From Methylobacterium sp. CB376 (GTDB taxonomy: Bacteria; Pseudomonadota; Alphaproteobacteria; Rhizobiales; Beijerinckiaceae), in NCBI RefSeq assembly GCF_029714205.1, contig NZ_CP121648.1, forward strand, positions 6,797,501 through 6,861,500: a stretch of DNA of 64,000 nucleotides, in the 5' to 3' direction. A program made the translations under genes and the position numbers. Shown here one piece after another: positions 39,230 to 48,169 of this stretch; within the stretch, counting starts at the first letter, position 1, and every line of letters begins with the position of its first letter. The notes under the pieces are model-generated. The model was not told the DNA's origin and ran no database searches. It saw nothing but the letters and a program-made list of their open reading frames with translations.

Positions 39230-39417
39230 CGGCGCCATCCTGTCGCCATCCGACCGGATGGAACATGCCCCGTCTTCGCGGGTGCAGCAAGTGCGGTGCA
39301 GCAAAAATCTCGCCGGGCGCCCCCTCCGAAGGGCGTAAGGCCGCACCGGGCCGGGAGCGTTGAGACGTTTGCAACCCTCTGTTAAGCGCGCGCCAAGGCA
39401 CAACAGGAGGATGCGCC

Positions 39418-41097
39418 ATGTGGAATCAGGTCTACGACCCGTTCGGGAATGCCTGGCTGTCGACGATCGCGGCGGCGGTTCCGGTCGTGGCCCTGCTCGC
39501 GCTGATCGCCAGCGGCAAGGTGAAGGCCCACATCGCCGCCGTCATCTCGCTGGTCATCGCCTTCGTGGTGGCGACGGCCTTGTTCGGCATGCCGGTGGGC
39601 CTCGCGACCCGCGCCACCCTCCTGGGCGTCGTGACCGGCATGTTCCCGATCGGCTGGATCATCCTCAACGTGATCTTCCTCTACCGGCTCACGGTGGAGA
39701 AGGGCTGGTTCGCCACCCTGCAGCAATCGGTGGCCGGAATCACGGCGGACCGGCGGCTGCAGCTCCTCCTCGTCGCCTTCGCGTTCGGGGCCTTCTTCGA
39801 GGGGGCGGGGGGCTTCGGCACCCCGGTCGCCGTGACGGGGGCGATCCTGATCGGGCTCGGCTTCTCGCCGCTCGCCGCCTCGGGCCTCTCGCTCATCGCC
39901 AACACGGCGCCGGTGGCCTACGGGGCGCTCGGCGCGCCGATCCAGGGCCTCGCCTCGGTGACCGGCTACGACCCCTACCTCCTCGGGGCGATGATCGGCC
40001 GGCAGCTCCCCTTCTTCTCGCTGCTGGTGCCGTTCTGGCTGATCGTGGTCTTCGCCGGCTTCCGCGGCATGACCCAGATCTGGCCGGCGGTCCTGGTCTG
40101 CGGCGCCTCCTTCGCGGCGGCCCAATTCGTGATCTCGAACTACGTGAATCCCTGGATCGTCGACATCGGCGCCTCGCTCGTGTCGATGGGGGCGCTCGTC
40201 GCCTTCCTGAAGGTCTGGCACCCGTCCGAGATCTGGACCTCGACGGCGCTGCGCACCCACGACGATTCCCTGGCCTACGCGCCCGCCCGCCCCGCCTCCC
40301 TGGGGGCCGCCGCGACCCCGCCCGCCGCGAGCCGGCGCGAGATCATGATGGCCTGGGTGCCCTGGATCATCCTCTCGGTGATCGTGGCGATCTGGGGCAC
40401 GGGCTGGTTCAAGAGCCTCGTCAACCCGCTCTTCACCTGGCGCTACGAGGTCGAGGGCCTGCACAACATGGTGATGAAGGTGCCGCCGGTGGTCGCCAAG
40501 GCGCACCCGGAAGCGGCCGTCTTCCTCTTCACCTACATGTCCTTCACGGGCACGGGCGTGCTGTTCGCGGCGATCATCTCGGGCCTGATCATGGGGTTCG
40601 GCCCGATCCGGCTGGTCCGCGCCTACCTGGAGACGATCTGGGTGCTGCGCACCTCGCTGATCACCATCGCGGCGATGCTGGCGCTCGGCGTGCTCACCCG
40701 CTACGCGGGGGTGGACGCCACGCTGGGCCTCGCCTTCGCGGGCACCGGGATGCTCTACCCGTTCTTCGGCACCCTGCTGGGCTGGCTCGGCGTCGCGCTC
40801 ACCGGGTCGGACACGGCCTCGAACGTGCTGTTCGGCGGCCTGCAGCGCATCACCTCCGAGCAGCTCGGCCTCTCGGGCATCCTGATGGCGGCGGCGAATT
40901 CCTCCGGCGGCGTCATGGGCAAGATGATCGACGCGCAGTCGATCGTCGTGGCCTCCACCGCCACCGGCTATTACGGCCAGGAGAGCCGGATCCTGCGCTT
41001 CGTGTTCTGGCACTCGATCGCGCTCGCCTGCCTGGTCGGCGGCCTCGTCATGCTGCAGGCCTACGTGCCGCCCTTCACCGCCCTGGTGCTGCACTGA
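39418..41097 (+). CDS. lldP: L-lactate permease
   Basis: A 559-residue LctP-family transporter with about 12-14 TM helices. Start MWNQVYDPFGNAWLSTIAAA and the conserved FGAFFEGAGGFGTPVAVTGA and ANSSGGVMGKMIDAQSI are diagnostic. It imports lactate or glycolate with protons. RBS AGGAGGATGCGCC is strong. No lactate dehydrogenase gene is adjacent, only a GST 8 bp downstream. Confidence 0.94.
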   Translation: MWNQVYDPFGNAWLSTIAAAVPVVALLALIASGKVKAHIAAVISLVIAFVVATALFGMPVGLATRATLLGVVTGMFPIGWIILNVIFLYRLTVEKGWFATLQQSVAGITADRRLQLLLVAFAFGAFFEGAGGFGTPVAVTGAILIGLGFSPLAASGLSLIANTAPVAYGALGAPIQGLASVTGYDPYLLGAMIGRQLPFFSLLVPFWLIVVFAGFRGMTQIWPAVLVCGASFAAAQFVISNYVNPWIVDIGASLVSMGALVAFLKVWHPSEIWTSTALRTHDDSLAYAPARPASLGAAATPPAASRREIMMAWVPWIILSVIVAIWGTGWFKSLVNPLFTWRYEVEGLHNMVMKVPPVVAKAHPEAAVFLFTYMSFTGTGVLFAAIISGLIMGFGPIRLVRAYLETIWVLRTSLITIAAMLALGVLTRYAGVDATLGLAFAGTGMLYPFFGTLLGWLGVALTGSDTASNVLFGGLQRITSEQLGLSGILMAAANSSGGVMGKMIDAQSIVVASTATGYYGQESRILRFVFWHSIALACLVGGLVMLQAYVPPFTALVLH

Positions 41098-41105
41098 GGG
41101 CGGCG

Positions 41106-41795
41106 ATGGACCCGACGCTCTACGAACTGGCGGGCGCCGATCCGGACCGGCGCTTCTCGCCCTTCTGCTGGCGCATCCGCCTCGCCCTGGAGCACAAGGG
41201 CCTGTCCTTCGCGGGCCGGCCCTGGCGCTTCACCGAGAAGGAGGCGATCGCCTTCGCGGGCAGCGAGACGGTGCCGGTGCTGGTCGACGGCGAGCGCGCC
41301 CTGGCCGGGTCCCAGGCCATCGCCGCCCACCTGGAGGAGGCCCATCCGGACCGCCCGAGCCTGTTCGGCGGCCCGGCCGGGCAGGCGCTCACCCGGGTGA
41401 TCGTCCACTGGACGGACGGGGTGCTGCACCCGGCGCTGGCGCCGCTCCTCCTCACGGAGATCCTGGCGGTGCTCGACCCACGCGACCGGGACTACTTCCG
41501 CCGCACCCGCGAGGCCCTGTTCCGCAAGCCGCTGGAGGCGGTCTGCCCCGACCCGGAGGCGCAGCTGAAGCTGCTGCGGCGCACGCTCTCGCCCGTGCGG
41601 GTGAGCCTGCGCGAGCAGCCCTATCTGGGCGGCGAGGCGCCGCTCTACGCGGATTTCGCCGTGATGGGCGCCTTCCTGTGGGCGCGGGGCGTGAGCGCGC
41701 GGCCGCTCCTGGACCCCGACGATCCGGTCGAGGACTGGCGCCGGCGCATGCTGGCGCGGCTCGGGCCCGACTCGCGGGCGCTCACCGCGGCCTGA
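41106..41795 (+). CDS. glutathione S-transferase family protein
   Basis: A 229-residue GST: N-terminal thioredoxin-like domain (FSPFCWRIRLALEHKGL with a catalytic-type Cys/Ser position, ETVPVLVDGERALAGSQAIA with the cis-Pro and glutathione-binding residues) and a C-terminal helical domain. It starts 8 bp after lldP and is probably in the same operon. Substrate unknown; the C-W-R motif resembles GSTs of the etherase or zeta-like type. Confidence 0.87.
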   Translation: MDPTLYELAGADPDRRFSPFCWRIRLALEHKGLSFAGRPWRFTEKEAIAFAGSETVPVLVDGERALAGSQAIAAHLEEAHPDRPSLFGGPAGQALTRVIVHWTDGVLHPALAPLLLTEILAVLDPRDRDYFRRTREALFRKPLEAVCPDPEAQLKLLRRTLSPVRVSLREQPYLGGEAPLYADFAVMGAFLWARGVSARPLLDPDDPVEDWRRRMLARLGPDSRALTAA

Positions 41796-41953
41796 CACCA
41801 ACGGTCTTGTCTCGGGACCGTCGGTTCCGTTCACGGGACAGGACTGCGACTGCCCCGGATCGGTGATGCTCGCCGCCTGATCCAGGCAAAGTGAGCAGGA
41901 CCCACCGACGCGGGGCATTCCCGGATGCCGCCCGCGATCCGTCGCGGTCTCGC

Positions 41954-42721
41954 TCACAGGCGCGGCCCTCCGAGCGTGAAGCCGCCATCGACCAGGATAT
42001 CCTGACCCGTGACGAACCGGGCATCGTCGGAGAGGAGCCACGCGACGGTGCCCGCAACGTCGTCGGGTGTCCCGTTTCGTCCCAGCGGTGCATGGGCGGC
42101 CAGCTTGGCTGAGAAGGCCGGATCCAGAACCGCGTCGGCCATCGGCGTCAGGATGATGCCGGGGCTGATGCTGTTGACGCGGACGTCGCGCGGCCCCTGC
42201 TCCAGGGCGAGCGTGTGCATCATGGCGATCAACGCGCCCTTGGTTGCCGCGTAGGCGCCAGCGCCGGGCATGACGCTGTTGACGGTCCACGAGGCGTTGA
42301 TCACAACGGCGCCGCCTCGAAGATGCGGCAGGGAGTGCTTGATCGAGAGGAAGGTTCCCAAGAGGTTCGTGCCGACAAGCTCTTCGAAGTCGGTCGCGTC
42401 CGTCTCGGCGAGCGGCTTGAATGCGCCCAGAACGCCGGCATTCGCGAAAAGGCCGTCGATGCGGCCGTTGGCGCGCGTCGCTTGCCGGACCATGGCCTCG
42501 ACCTCGGCCGGGTTGCCGATGTCGCAGGCGACGGGCAAGGCCGAGCCGCCTTCCGCGGCGATCTCGGCAGCGACCGCTTCGAGGGGTTCCAGACGCCGCC
42601 CGACGAGAACGCTGCGCGCGCCCTCCCTGGCGAGGCGGATCGCGGCCGCGCGCCCCATGCCGGTTCCCGCACCCGTGACGACGACCGTTTGTCCCGCAAA
42701 CCGCGTGAGCATCACATCCAA
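41954..42721 (-). CDS. short-chain dehydrogenase/reductase
   Basis: A 255-residue classical SDR: cofactor motif TGAGTGMG (18-25), NAG element LFANAGVLG, catalytic Ser in INASWT, YxxxK as YAATK, and the C-terminal VDGG. It is divergent from a LysR gene that likely controls it. Codon use is less GC-rich than the surroundings, as is its partner, suggesting a transferred pair. Substrate unknown. Confidence 0.88.
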   Translation of the reverse strand: MDVMLTRFAGQTVVVTGAGTGMGRAAAIRLAREGARSVLVGRRLEPLEAVAAEIAAEGGSALPVACDIGNPAEVEAMVRQATRANGRIDGLFANAGVLGAFKPLAETDATDFEELVGTNLLGTFLSIKHSLPHLRGGAVVINASWTVNSVMPGAGAYAATKGALIAMMHTLALEQGPRDVRVNSISPGIILTPMADAVLDPAFSAKLAAHAPLGRNGTPDDVAGTVAWLLSDDARFVTGQDILVDGGFTLGGPRL

Positions 42722-42815
42722 CTCCTTCGAGGACGGCTTTCGAGGAGTCGTAATTGATGCCGGCTTGAACGATAATGAGGCAAATCATCGGGTTATTATG
42801 AAGGAATATCATTGA
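42722..42815. promoter_or_regulatory. AT-rich divergent promoter with LysR-type inverted repeat
   Basis: The 94-bp gap is among the most AT-rich DNA in the window. It contains ATAAT (42771-42775) and ATTAT (42795-42799) arranged as an inverted pair around GAGGCAAATCATCGGGTT, compatible with a LysR-type binding site controlling both genes. Confidence 0.45.
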
Positions 42816-43700
42816 ATGGACATCGTGCGCTGCATGCGGGCGTTCGTTGCGACGGTGCGGGCCGGTTCGATGAGCGCCGCTGCGGCGGAGCTGGGGCAAT
42901 CTCCGGCAATGGTCGGACAGCAGATCGCGGCGCTGGAGGAACGCCTCGGCACGCGCCTTCTGAACCGCACGACGCGGCGTCAAAGCCTGACGGATTTCGG
43001 GGCGAGCTATGTCGAGCAGTGCCGCGACATTCTGGAGCGCATCGCGCTTGCCCAAGAGGCCGCGGAGCTTCAGCAGACGCGGGTACAGGGTCGATTGCGG
43101 ATCACGGCGCCCACCACCTTCGGCGCAGAGGCGCTGATGCCGGCACTTGGCGGCTATCGACTGACCGCACCCGATGTGGAACTCGACATCACCCTGTCGG
43201 ATCGCAATGTCGATCTCGTCGAGGAAGGCTTCGATCTCGCCTTCCGCATCGGCGCGATCCAGGACAGCGCCATGATCGCCAGACCTCTGGCGCCCTATCG
43301 CATGGTGGTCTGCGCCGCGCCCGACTACCTCGCCCGCCGAGGAACGCCGATCCATCCGGACGACCTGGAAGGCCATGAAGCCATCGCTTTCACGCCTTCG
43401 GCGCGTTCGCCGTGGACATTCGCGAGGGGTGACGACGAGAGAGCGGTGACACCTCCACGCATGATCACCGTGAACAGCGGCCAGGCAGTCCGCGCAGCGG
43501 CGCGCGCGGGCCTCGGCATCATCATGCAGCCGGAGATCCTCGTGCGGCGCGATATGGAGACCGGCTGCCTTGTCCGGCTGTTCCCGGAGTGGCGGCTGGG
43601 TGACAGACCGATGTGGCTTCTCTACCACCGTGACCGGCGCATGACGCCACGCCTGCGCAGCTTCATCTCCTTCGCGACCGCGGCCTTCGGTGTCGCGTGA
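42816..43700 (+). CDS. LysR-family regulator of the SDR gene
   Basis: A 294-residue LysR protein: helix-turn-helix (SMSAAAAELGQSPAMVGQQI, ALEERLGTRLLNRTTRR) and an effector domain of the CrgA/DmlR-like subgroup (GRLRITAPTTFGAEALMPAL, LSDRNVDLVEEGFDLAFRIG). It is divergently transcribed from the SDR gene. GC content is lower than the neighbours. Effector unknown. Confidence 0.92.
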   Translation: MDIVRCMRAFVATVRAGSMSAAAAELGQSPAMVGQQIAALEERLGTRLLNRTTRRQSLTDFGASYVEQCRDILERIALAQEAAELQQTRVQGRLRITAPTTFGAEALMPALGGYRLTAPDVELDITLSDRNVDLVEEGFDLAFRIGAIQDSAMIARPLAPYRMVVCAAPDYLARRGTPIHPDDLEGHEAIAFTPSARSPWTFARGDDERAVTPPRMITVNSGQAVRAAARAGLGIIMQPEILVRRDMETGCLVRLFPEWRLGDRPMWLLYHRDRRMTPRLRSFISFATAAFGVA

Positions 43701-43706
43701 CACTCG

Positions 43707-43795
43707 GATATTTCGGCTTCGCTCAGGCGCCGCGCGGGCTTGTCATCCGCATTCCGGACGTGATCGTCCGGCCGGACGTGATCGTCCGCACGGCG
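43707..43795 (-). repeat. family A repeat, copy 3
   Basis: In reverse orientation it keeps the core (GCTCAGGCGCCGCGCGGGCT) and then carries the hairpin arm GGACGTGATCGTCCG twice in tandem. It follows the LysR stop within 10 bp. Confidence 0.8.
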
Positions 43796-43898
43796 TCTGA
43801 TTCCTCCCCGCGGAGTCCTGTGGACCCGGCCCGCGGGCGCGGATCGCGGCCCGGCCCGCCCGTGTTAGAACCCCGGTTCGGGTGAGTGCGGAGCCGTG

Positions 43899-45461
43899 AT
43901 GACGATCAGCGTGGAGATGGGCGTGGCGGCCGGCCACCAGGCCGCCGCCCTCGATCTGGAGGAACTCCTCGCCACCCGCCTCCTCGTCCAGGGCAATTCG
44001 GGCTCGGGCAAGTCGCACCTGCTGCGCCGCCTGCTGGAGCAGAGCGCCGCCCATGTCCAGCAGGTCGTGATCGATCCGGAGGGCGACTTCGTCACCCTGG
44101 CCGACCGCTTCGGCCACGTGGTGGTCGACGGGGCGCACGGGGAGGCGGATCTGCAGCGCATCGCCGCGCGGGTGCGCGCCCACCGGGTCTCGGTGGTGCT
44201 GACCCTGGAGAGCCTCGACGTCGAGGCGCAGATGCGGGCCGCCGCCGCCTTCCTGGGCGGCCTGTTCGACGCCGAGCGCGACCATTGGTACCCGGTGCTC
44301 GTCGTCGTCGACGAGGCGCAGCTCTTCGCCCCGGCCGCCGCCGGCGAGGTCTCGGACGAGGCCCGCAAGGCGTCGCTCGGCGCCATGACCAACCTGATGT
44401 GCCGCGGCCGCAAGCGGGGCCTCGCCGGGGTCATCGCCACCCAGCGCCTCGCCAAGCTCGCCAAGAACGTCGCCGCGGAAGCCTCGAACTTCCTGATGGG
44501 CCGCACCTTCCTCGACATCGACATGGCCCGCGCCGCCGACCTGCTCGGCCTGGAGCGGCGCCAGGCCGAGAGTTTTCGCGACCTGGAGCGCGGCTCCTTC
44601 GTGGCGCTCGGGCCGGCCCTGTCGAAGCGCCCGCTGACCCTGCGCATCGGCCCGGTCGCGACCGCGCCGCGCTCGACGAGCCCCAAGCTCGTGCCGCTGC
44701 CCGCCCCCGCGGCCGAGGACCTGCGCGACCTCATCCTGACCCCCGCCGCCGACGAGCCGCCGCGGATGCCGGCGCCCCGCCCGGCCGCCCCGCGGCCCTC
44801 GCCGGTCGACCTGCTGCAGCAGCTCGCCCAGGCCCGGCCCCTGCCGCCGGAGCCCGAGGAGCAGCCCGCCCTCGGCCCGGAGGAGCGGGAGGCGGCCCTC
44901 GCGGCGATCCTGCGCGAGATCGCCGCCGACCCGGATGCCGGGCACCACACGGTCGCGGTGCTCTACCAGGATTTCCTGGTGCGCTGCCGCATGCGCCGGG
45001 TCGGGGCGCCCCTCGACCTGCCGGCTTTCCGGCGCCGGCTCGCGGTAGCGCGGGCGGGGCTCGAGGAGGGCGGGCGGGAGGCCGAGGCGGATGCGGTGCT
45101 CGACGCCTGCGCGGGCCTGCCGGAGGAGGTGCAGGGGCTGTTCCTGCTCCTCGCCCGCGCGGCCCGCGCCGGGGCGCCGTGCCCCTCGGACGAGGCCCTG
45201 GCGCGGGCGATCGGCTCCCGCTCGCCCGGCCGGGCGCGGCGGCTCCTCGCCTTCGTGGAGAGCCGCGGTGCCGTCGTCTGCCGGACCGATTTCCGCGGCA
45301 ACCGGATCGTGGCGATCCCGGGCCTCGGCTGCGAGACCGGCCCGGGCGACCCCAAGGCGGCGCCAGGCGACCCCAAGGCGGCGCCAAGCGACCCCAAGGC
45401 GGCGCCGGGCGGCCCGAAGGGGGCGGCCGAGCCTCCGGCGGGGCTGTTCGCGGCCGAGTAG
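43899..45461 (+). CDS. HerA/DUF87-type ATPase with repetitive tail
   Basis: A 520-residue protein. Residues about 20-260 form a HerA/VirB4-like P-loop ATPase: Walker A GNSGSGKS (32-39), Walker B VLVVVDEAQLF, and GVIATQRLAKLAKN near the sensor region. A Pro-rich linker follows, then a helical C-terminal domain (about 330-470), and the end has three copies of a 7-residue repeat GDPKAAP plus a partial fourth. HerA-like ATPases move DNA or work in defence systems, usually with a NurA, SIR2 or other nuclease partner, but none is adjacent here. GTG 43896 is just upstream; ATG 43899 is preferred. Confidence 0.82.
   Translation: MTISVEMGVAAGHQAAALDLEELLATRLLVQGNSGSGKSHLLRRLLEQSAAHVQQVVIDPEGDFVTLADRFGHVVVDGAHGEADLQRIAARVRAHRVSVVLTLESLDVEAQMRAAAAFLGGLFDAERDHWYPVLVVVDEAQLFAPAAAGEVSDEARKASLGAMTNLMCRGRKRGLAGVIATQRLAKLAKNVAAEASNFLMGRTFLDIDMARAADLLGLERRQAESFRDLERGSFVALGPALSKRPLTLRIGPVATAPRSTSPKLVPLPAPAAEDLRDLILTPAADEPPRMPAPRPAAPRPSPVDLLQQLAQARPLPPEPEEQPALGPEEREAALAAILREIAADPDAGHHTVAVLYQDFLVRCRMRRVGAPLDLPAFRRRLAVARAGLEEGGREAEADAVLDACAGLPEEVQGLFLLLARAARAGAPCPSDEALARAIGSRSPGRARRLLAFVESRGAVVCRTDFRGNRIVAIPGLGCETGPGDPKAAPGDPKAAPSDPKAAPGGPKGAAEPPAGLFAAE
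45345..45420 (+). repeat. 21-bp tandem repeat in the ATPase C-terminus
   Basis: The unit GGCGACCCCAAGGCGGCGCC-A occurs at 45345-45365, 45366-45386 and 45387-45407 (first base A in the third), with a partial fourth. It is a multiple of three, so copy-number change would keep the frame and alter only tail length. Confidence 0.85.
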
Positions 45462-45468
45462 GGGGCCC

Positions 45469-45675
45469 TCAGGGGCGCCGCTCGCAGAGCGTCTTGACGT
45501 AGGTGGTGGCGTCCGGGCTGCGGCCGGCATGGGCCGCCATCGTGGGACCCATCAGCATGCATTCCTGGGGCGAATGCGCGGGCGCCGTCATCACGTCCTG
45601 CGCGGTGTCGCGGGTGCAATCCTTGGCATCGAGCGTTGAGGCGCAGACGAGCGCCACCACGAGCAGCACGGGCAT
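45469..45675 (-). CDS. small secreted cysteine-containing protein
   Basis: A 68-residue protein: short signal peptide (MPVLLVVALVCAS), mature part with Cys in KDCTRD, QECMLMG and TLCERR. It is convergent with the HerA-like gene, 7 bp apart. The ATG at 45675 follows GGAGGTTCCG, a strong ribosome site. No family recognised. Confidence 0.6.
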   Translation of the reverse strand: MPVLLVVALVCASTLDAKDCTRDTAQDVMTAPAHSPQECMLMGPTMAAHAGRSPDATTYVKTLCERRP

Positions 45676-46066
45676 CGGAACCTCCGACCGGGGGAGACCG
45701 GAATTCTAGAGCTGGTCTCTCGCCCGCCAAGGATCGACTCCTGCGGTATAGTGCACCGTTTCGGCACGGCCGCGGGCGGCTTCGCCGCCGCGCCCGCCAC
45801 CCGCCTTCGGCCGTGCCGCCCCGGCCGGAGGGTGAGGGGGTCGGGCTCCGCCTCCCGGATCCGTCCCGGGCCGCCGGGATGGGCCGCGGCCCGCGTCGGG
45901 ACGATGGCCGAGCACGGCGCATCCGCCGCAGGCCGGCACCGTGGCGGCGGTGCCGGATTGCGCCGCTCGCTCCACAAAGATGATGGGACCGCTGCGCGCC
46001 GCTGCCGGCGCGAGAGCCCGGTGAATCCGCGTAACATCGCAGAGTTTCAGCAAGGCCTGGGACGCC
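45676..46066. other. intergenic region without recognised gene
   Basis: It contains the leader of the 45469 gene, then GC-rich sequence with open frames on both strands (for example 45706-46068, minus) that lack ribosome sites and protein-like composition. GCGGTATAGTGCACCG at 45743-45758 might be promoter sequence. Confidence 0.35.
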
Positions 46067-46294
46067 ATGGCCTCGCATTTCGGCGCCGATCAGGTGAACG
46101 GCATCGTCAGTTCGCGGCGCCAGTTCGGCGCCCATCTGATGCCTGATCTTCAGGCCGCGGCGATGGCGCAGGTCGCCCCGTTCTCGCCCGTTCTGATCGG
46201 CCTGCATCAGCTTCACGACATGCTGCCGCTGACCGTTTCCAGTCTGCTGGTGCGCGGCGCCGCTCCGGACGAGTGCGCCGCCTGCGGCGACTGA
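46067..46294 (+). CDS. hypothetical 75-residue protein
   Basis: MASHFGADQVNGIVSSRRQF then a Met/Leu-rich helical part, ending CAACGD. GC content is lower than the flanks and the composition is protein-like, but the ribosome site is weak and no family is recognised. The stop codon is followed at once by a family A repeat. Confidence 0.4.
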   Translation: MASHFGADQVNGIVSSRRQFGAHLMPDLQAAAMAQVAPFSPVLIGLHQLHDMLPLTVSSLLVRGAAPDECAACGD

Positions 46295-46296
46295 TA

Positions 46297-46405
46297 CGCC
46301 ATCCGGTTGATGGCTTCGCCCTCTCCCGTTCCGGCCATGCGGATGTCGGCGTCGCTCAGGCGCCGCGCGGGCTTGGGATCCGCTTGCTCGAAGCGGATCC
46401 CGGAT
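46297..46405 (-). repeat. family A repeat, copy 4 (with B palindrome)
   Basis: Reverse orientation: distal part GCCATCCGGTTGATGGCTTC, core GCTCAGGCGCCGCGCGGGCT. Instead of the TCCGGAC hairpin it carries GGGATCCGCTTGCTCGAAGC-GGATCCC, the B palindrome. Confidence 0.85.
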
Positions 46406-46467
46406 CAGCCGCGCATCCTCCCCGGCGCGGGCGGCGCCGGGGCTGCGGCGCCGCCCCGGATCAGCCC

Positions 46468-47748
46468 TCAGGTGCCCGCCCGCAGCTCCGCCAGATGCGC
46501 GACGAGGCGCCGGGCGACCTCGTCCTTGGCCAGGGTCGGCCAGGTCTCGACCGCGCCGTCGCGGCCGATCAGCAGGATCGTGTTGCGGTCCCCGCCCATC
46601 ACGCCCGTCCCCGCCGAGACGTCGTTGGCGACGATGAGGTCGCAGCCCTTGCGGGCGATCTTGGCGCGGGCATGGGCGACCACCTCGCGGGTCTCGGCGG
46701 CGAAGCCGACCACCAGGGGCGGGCGACCCTGCGCCCTCCGCGCGATGGTGGCGAGGATGTCGGGATTCTCCACGAGGGCGATGCCCGGAGGACCGCCCGG
46801 CCCCTTCTTGATCTTCTCGCCGGTCTCCGCGGCCGGGCGCCAATCGGCGACGGCGGCGGCGAAGATCGCGATGTCGGCGGGCAGGGCCGCCTCCACGGCG
46901 GCGAGCATCGCGCGCGCGGTCTCGACCCTGACCACCGTGACCCCCTTCGGGTCCGGGAGGGCGACCGGACCGGAGACCAGCGTCACCCGGGCGCCCGCCG
47001 CCGCGGCCGCGGCCGCGATGGCGTGGCCCTGCTTGCCCGAGGAGCGGTTGGCGATGTAGCGGACCGGGTCGATCGGCTCGTGGGTCGGGCCCGAGGTGAC
47101 GAGGACGTGCCGCCCCGCCAGCGCCCCCGCCGGCGGATTCGCGAGGGGGTTGCCGGCGCGGCGCGCCAGCAGCGCCACCAGCGCCTCGGCGATCTCGTCG
47201 GGCTCGGCCATGCGGCCGGGGCCGGTCTCGGCCTCCGCCATGGCGCCCTCGTTCGGGCCCACCACCGCGACGCCGTCGGCGCGCAGGGTGGCGAGGTTGC
47301 GCTGCGTCGCCGGGTGCAGCCACATCCGCACGTTCATGGCCGGCGCGATCAGGATCGGCAGGGTGGTGGCGAGCAGCACCGTCGCGGCGAGGTCGTCCGC
47401 GTGGCCGCCCGCCATCCGGGCCATCAGGTTGGCGGTGGCGGGCGCCACCACTACCGCATCGGCCTGCCGGGCAAGCTTGATGTGGCCGATATCGGCCTCG
47501 TCGTCCCGGTCGAACAGGTCGGTATGGACCCGCTCGCCCGAGAGGGCGCCCGCCGCCAGCGGCGTCACGAAGCCCTGCGCGCCCTGCGTCAGCACGCAGC
47601 GCACGGCGGCGCCGCGCGCGCGCAGGCGCCGGATCAGGTCGAGGGACTTGTAGGCCGCGATGCCGCCCCCGATCACGAGCAGCACCCGGCGGTTCGCGAG
47701 GGGGAGGGGCACGGAATCGCCGGGAAGCAGGGAATCCTCGGGGAGCAT
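46468..47748 (-). CDS. coaBC: bifunctional phosphopantothenoylcysteine decarboxylase / phosphopantothenate-cysteine ligase
   Basis: A 426-residue protein making 4'-phosphopantetheine for coenzyme A. The N-terminal CoaC flavoprotein domain shows VIGGGIAAYKSL, catalytic His in DIGHIKLAR, DAVVVAPATANLMAR and PAMNVRMW. The C-terminal CoaB domain shows TSGPTHEPIDPVRYIANRSS, FAAAVADW and KGCDLIVANDVS. ATG 47748 (after CGAGGCCCCC on the coding strand) matches family length; the open frame runs further upstream without homology. It is part of the mutM-ubiE-ubiB-coaBC neighbourhood. Confidence 0.94.
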   Translation of the reverse strand: MLPEDSLLPGDSVPLPLANRRVLLVIGGGIAAYKSLDLIRRLRARGAAVRCVLTQGAQGFVTPLAAGALSGERVHTDLFDRDDEADIGHIKLARQADAVVVAPATANLMARMAGGHADDLAATVLLATTLPILIAPAMNVRMWLHPATQRNLATLRADGVAVVGPNEGAMAEAETGPGRMAEPDEIAEALVALLARRAGNPLANPPAGALAGRHVLVTSGPTHEPIDPVRYIANRSSGKQGHAIAAAAAAAGARVTLVSGPVALPDPKGVTVVRVETARAMLAAVEAALPADIAIFAAAVADWRPAAETGEKIKKGPGGPPGIALVENPDILATIARRAQGRPPLVVGFAAETREVVAHARAKIARKGCDLIVANDVSAGTGVMGGDRNTILLIGRDGAVETWPTLAKDEVARRLVAHLAELRAGT

Positions 47749-47960
47749 GGGGGCCTCGTGGGCAGTCGGATCCGGCGGGCGGCGGCGCGCCCGGCGCCTC
47801 CTCGATGACCTCGTCCGCCCGCGCCAGCAACCCGTCCGGCAGGCCGAGGCCGAGCGCAGGGTGACGACGCGCGCGAAGGCGGTGGGCTGCTCCACCGGTG
47901 AGAACGGGCGGGGCGCCCCGCGCCTCCGCGAGGACCGGCTGCATGCGCCGGTTCGACGGA

Positions 47961-48083
47961 ATGATCCGGGATCCGCTCGATCGAAGCGGATCCCGGATCA
48001 CGCGCCTGCGCGGCGCCTGAGCGACGCCGACATCCGCATGGCCGAGATGGGAGATGGCGAAGCCATCAACCGGATGGCGGATG
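47961..48083 (+). repeat. family A repeat, copy 5 (with B palindrome)
   Basis: It begins GATCCGGGATCCGCTCGATC-GAAGCGGATCCC (B palindrome), then core GCGCGGCGCCTGAGCGACGC, then ATGGCCGAGATGGGAGATGG and GAAGCCATCAACCGGATGGC. The rest of the 47749-48169 gap shows no gene on either strand. Confidence 0.85.
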
Positions 48084-48169
48084 AGCGGAGTGGCGAGGAT
48101 GGCGACCCGGGCGAGGGCCGGAAGGCGCCGCCGGGCCAGCTTCGGTTCACGGCGCGCGGTCGCGGGCGC

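Noticed and set aside
41799..41830. AACG...GTTCC pair as a minus-strand EcfG promoter
   Set aside because: The spacing is 20 bp, outside the accepted 16-18 bp, and no gene starts suitably on that strand.
45706..46068. 120-residue minus-strand open frame
   Set aside because: Low-complexity Arg/Gly/Pro sequence, no ribosome site, no family features.
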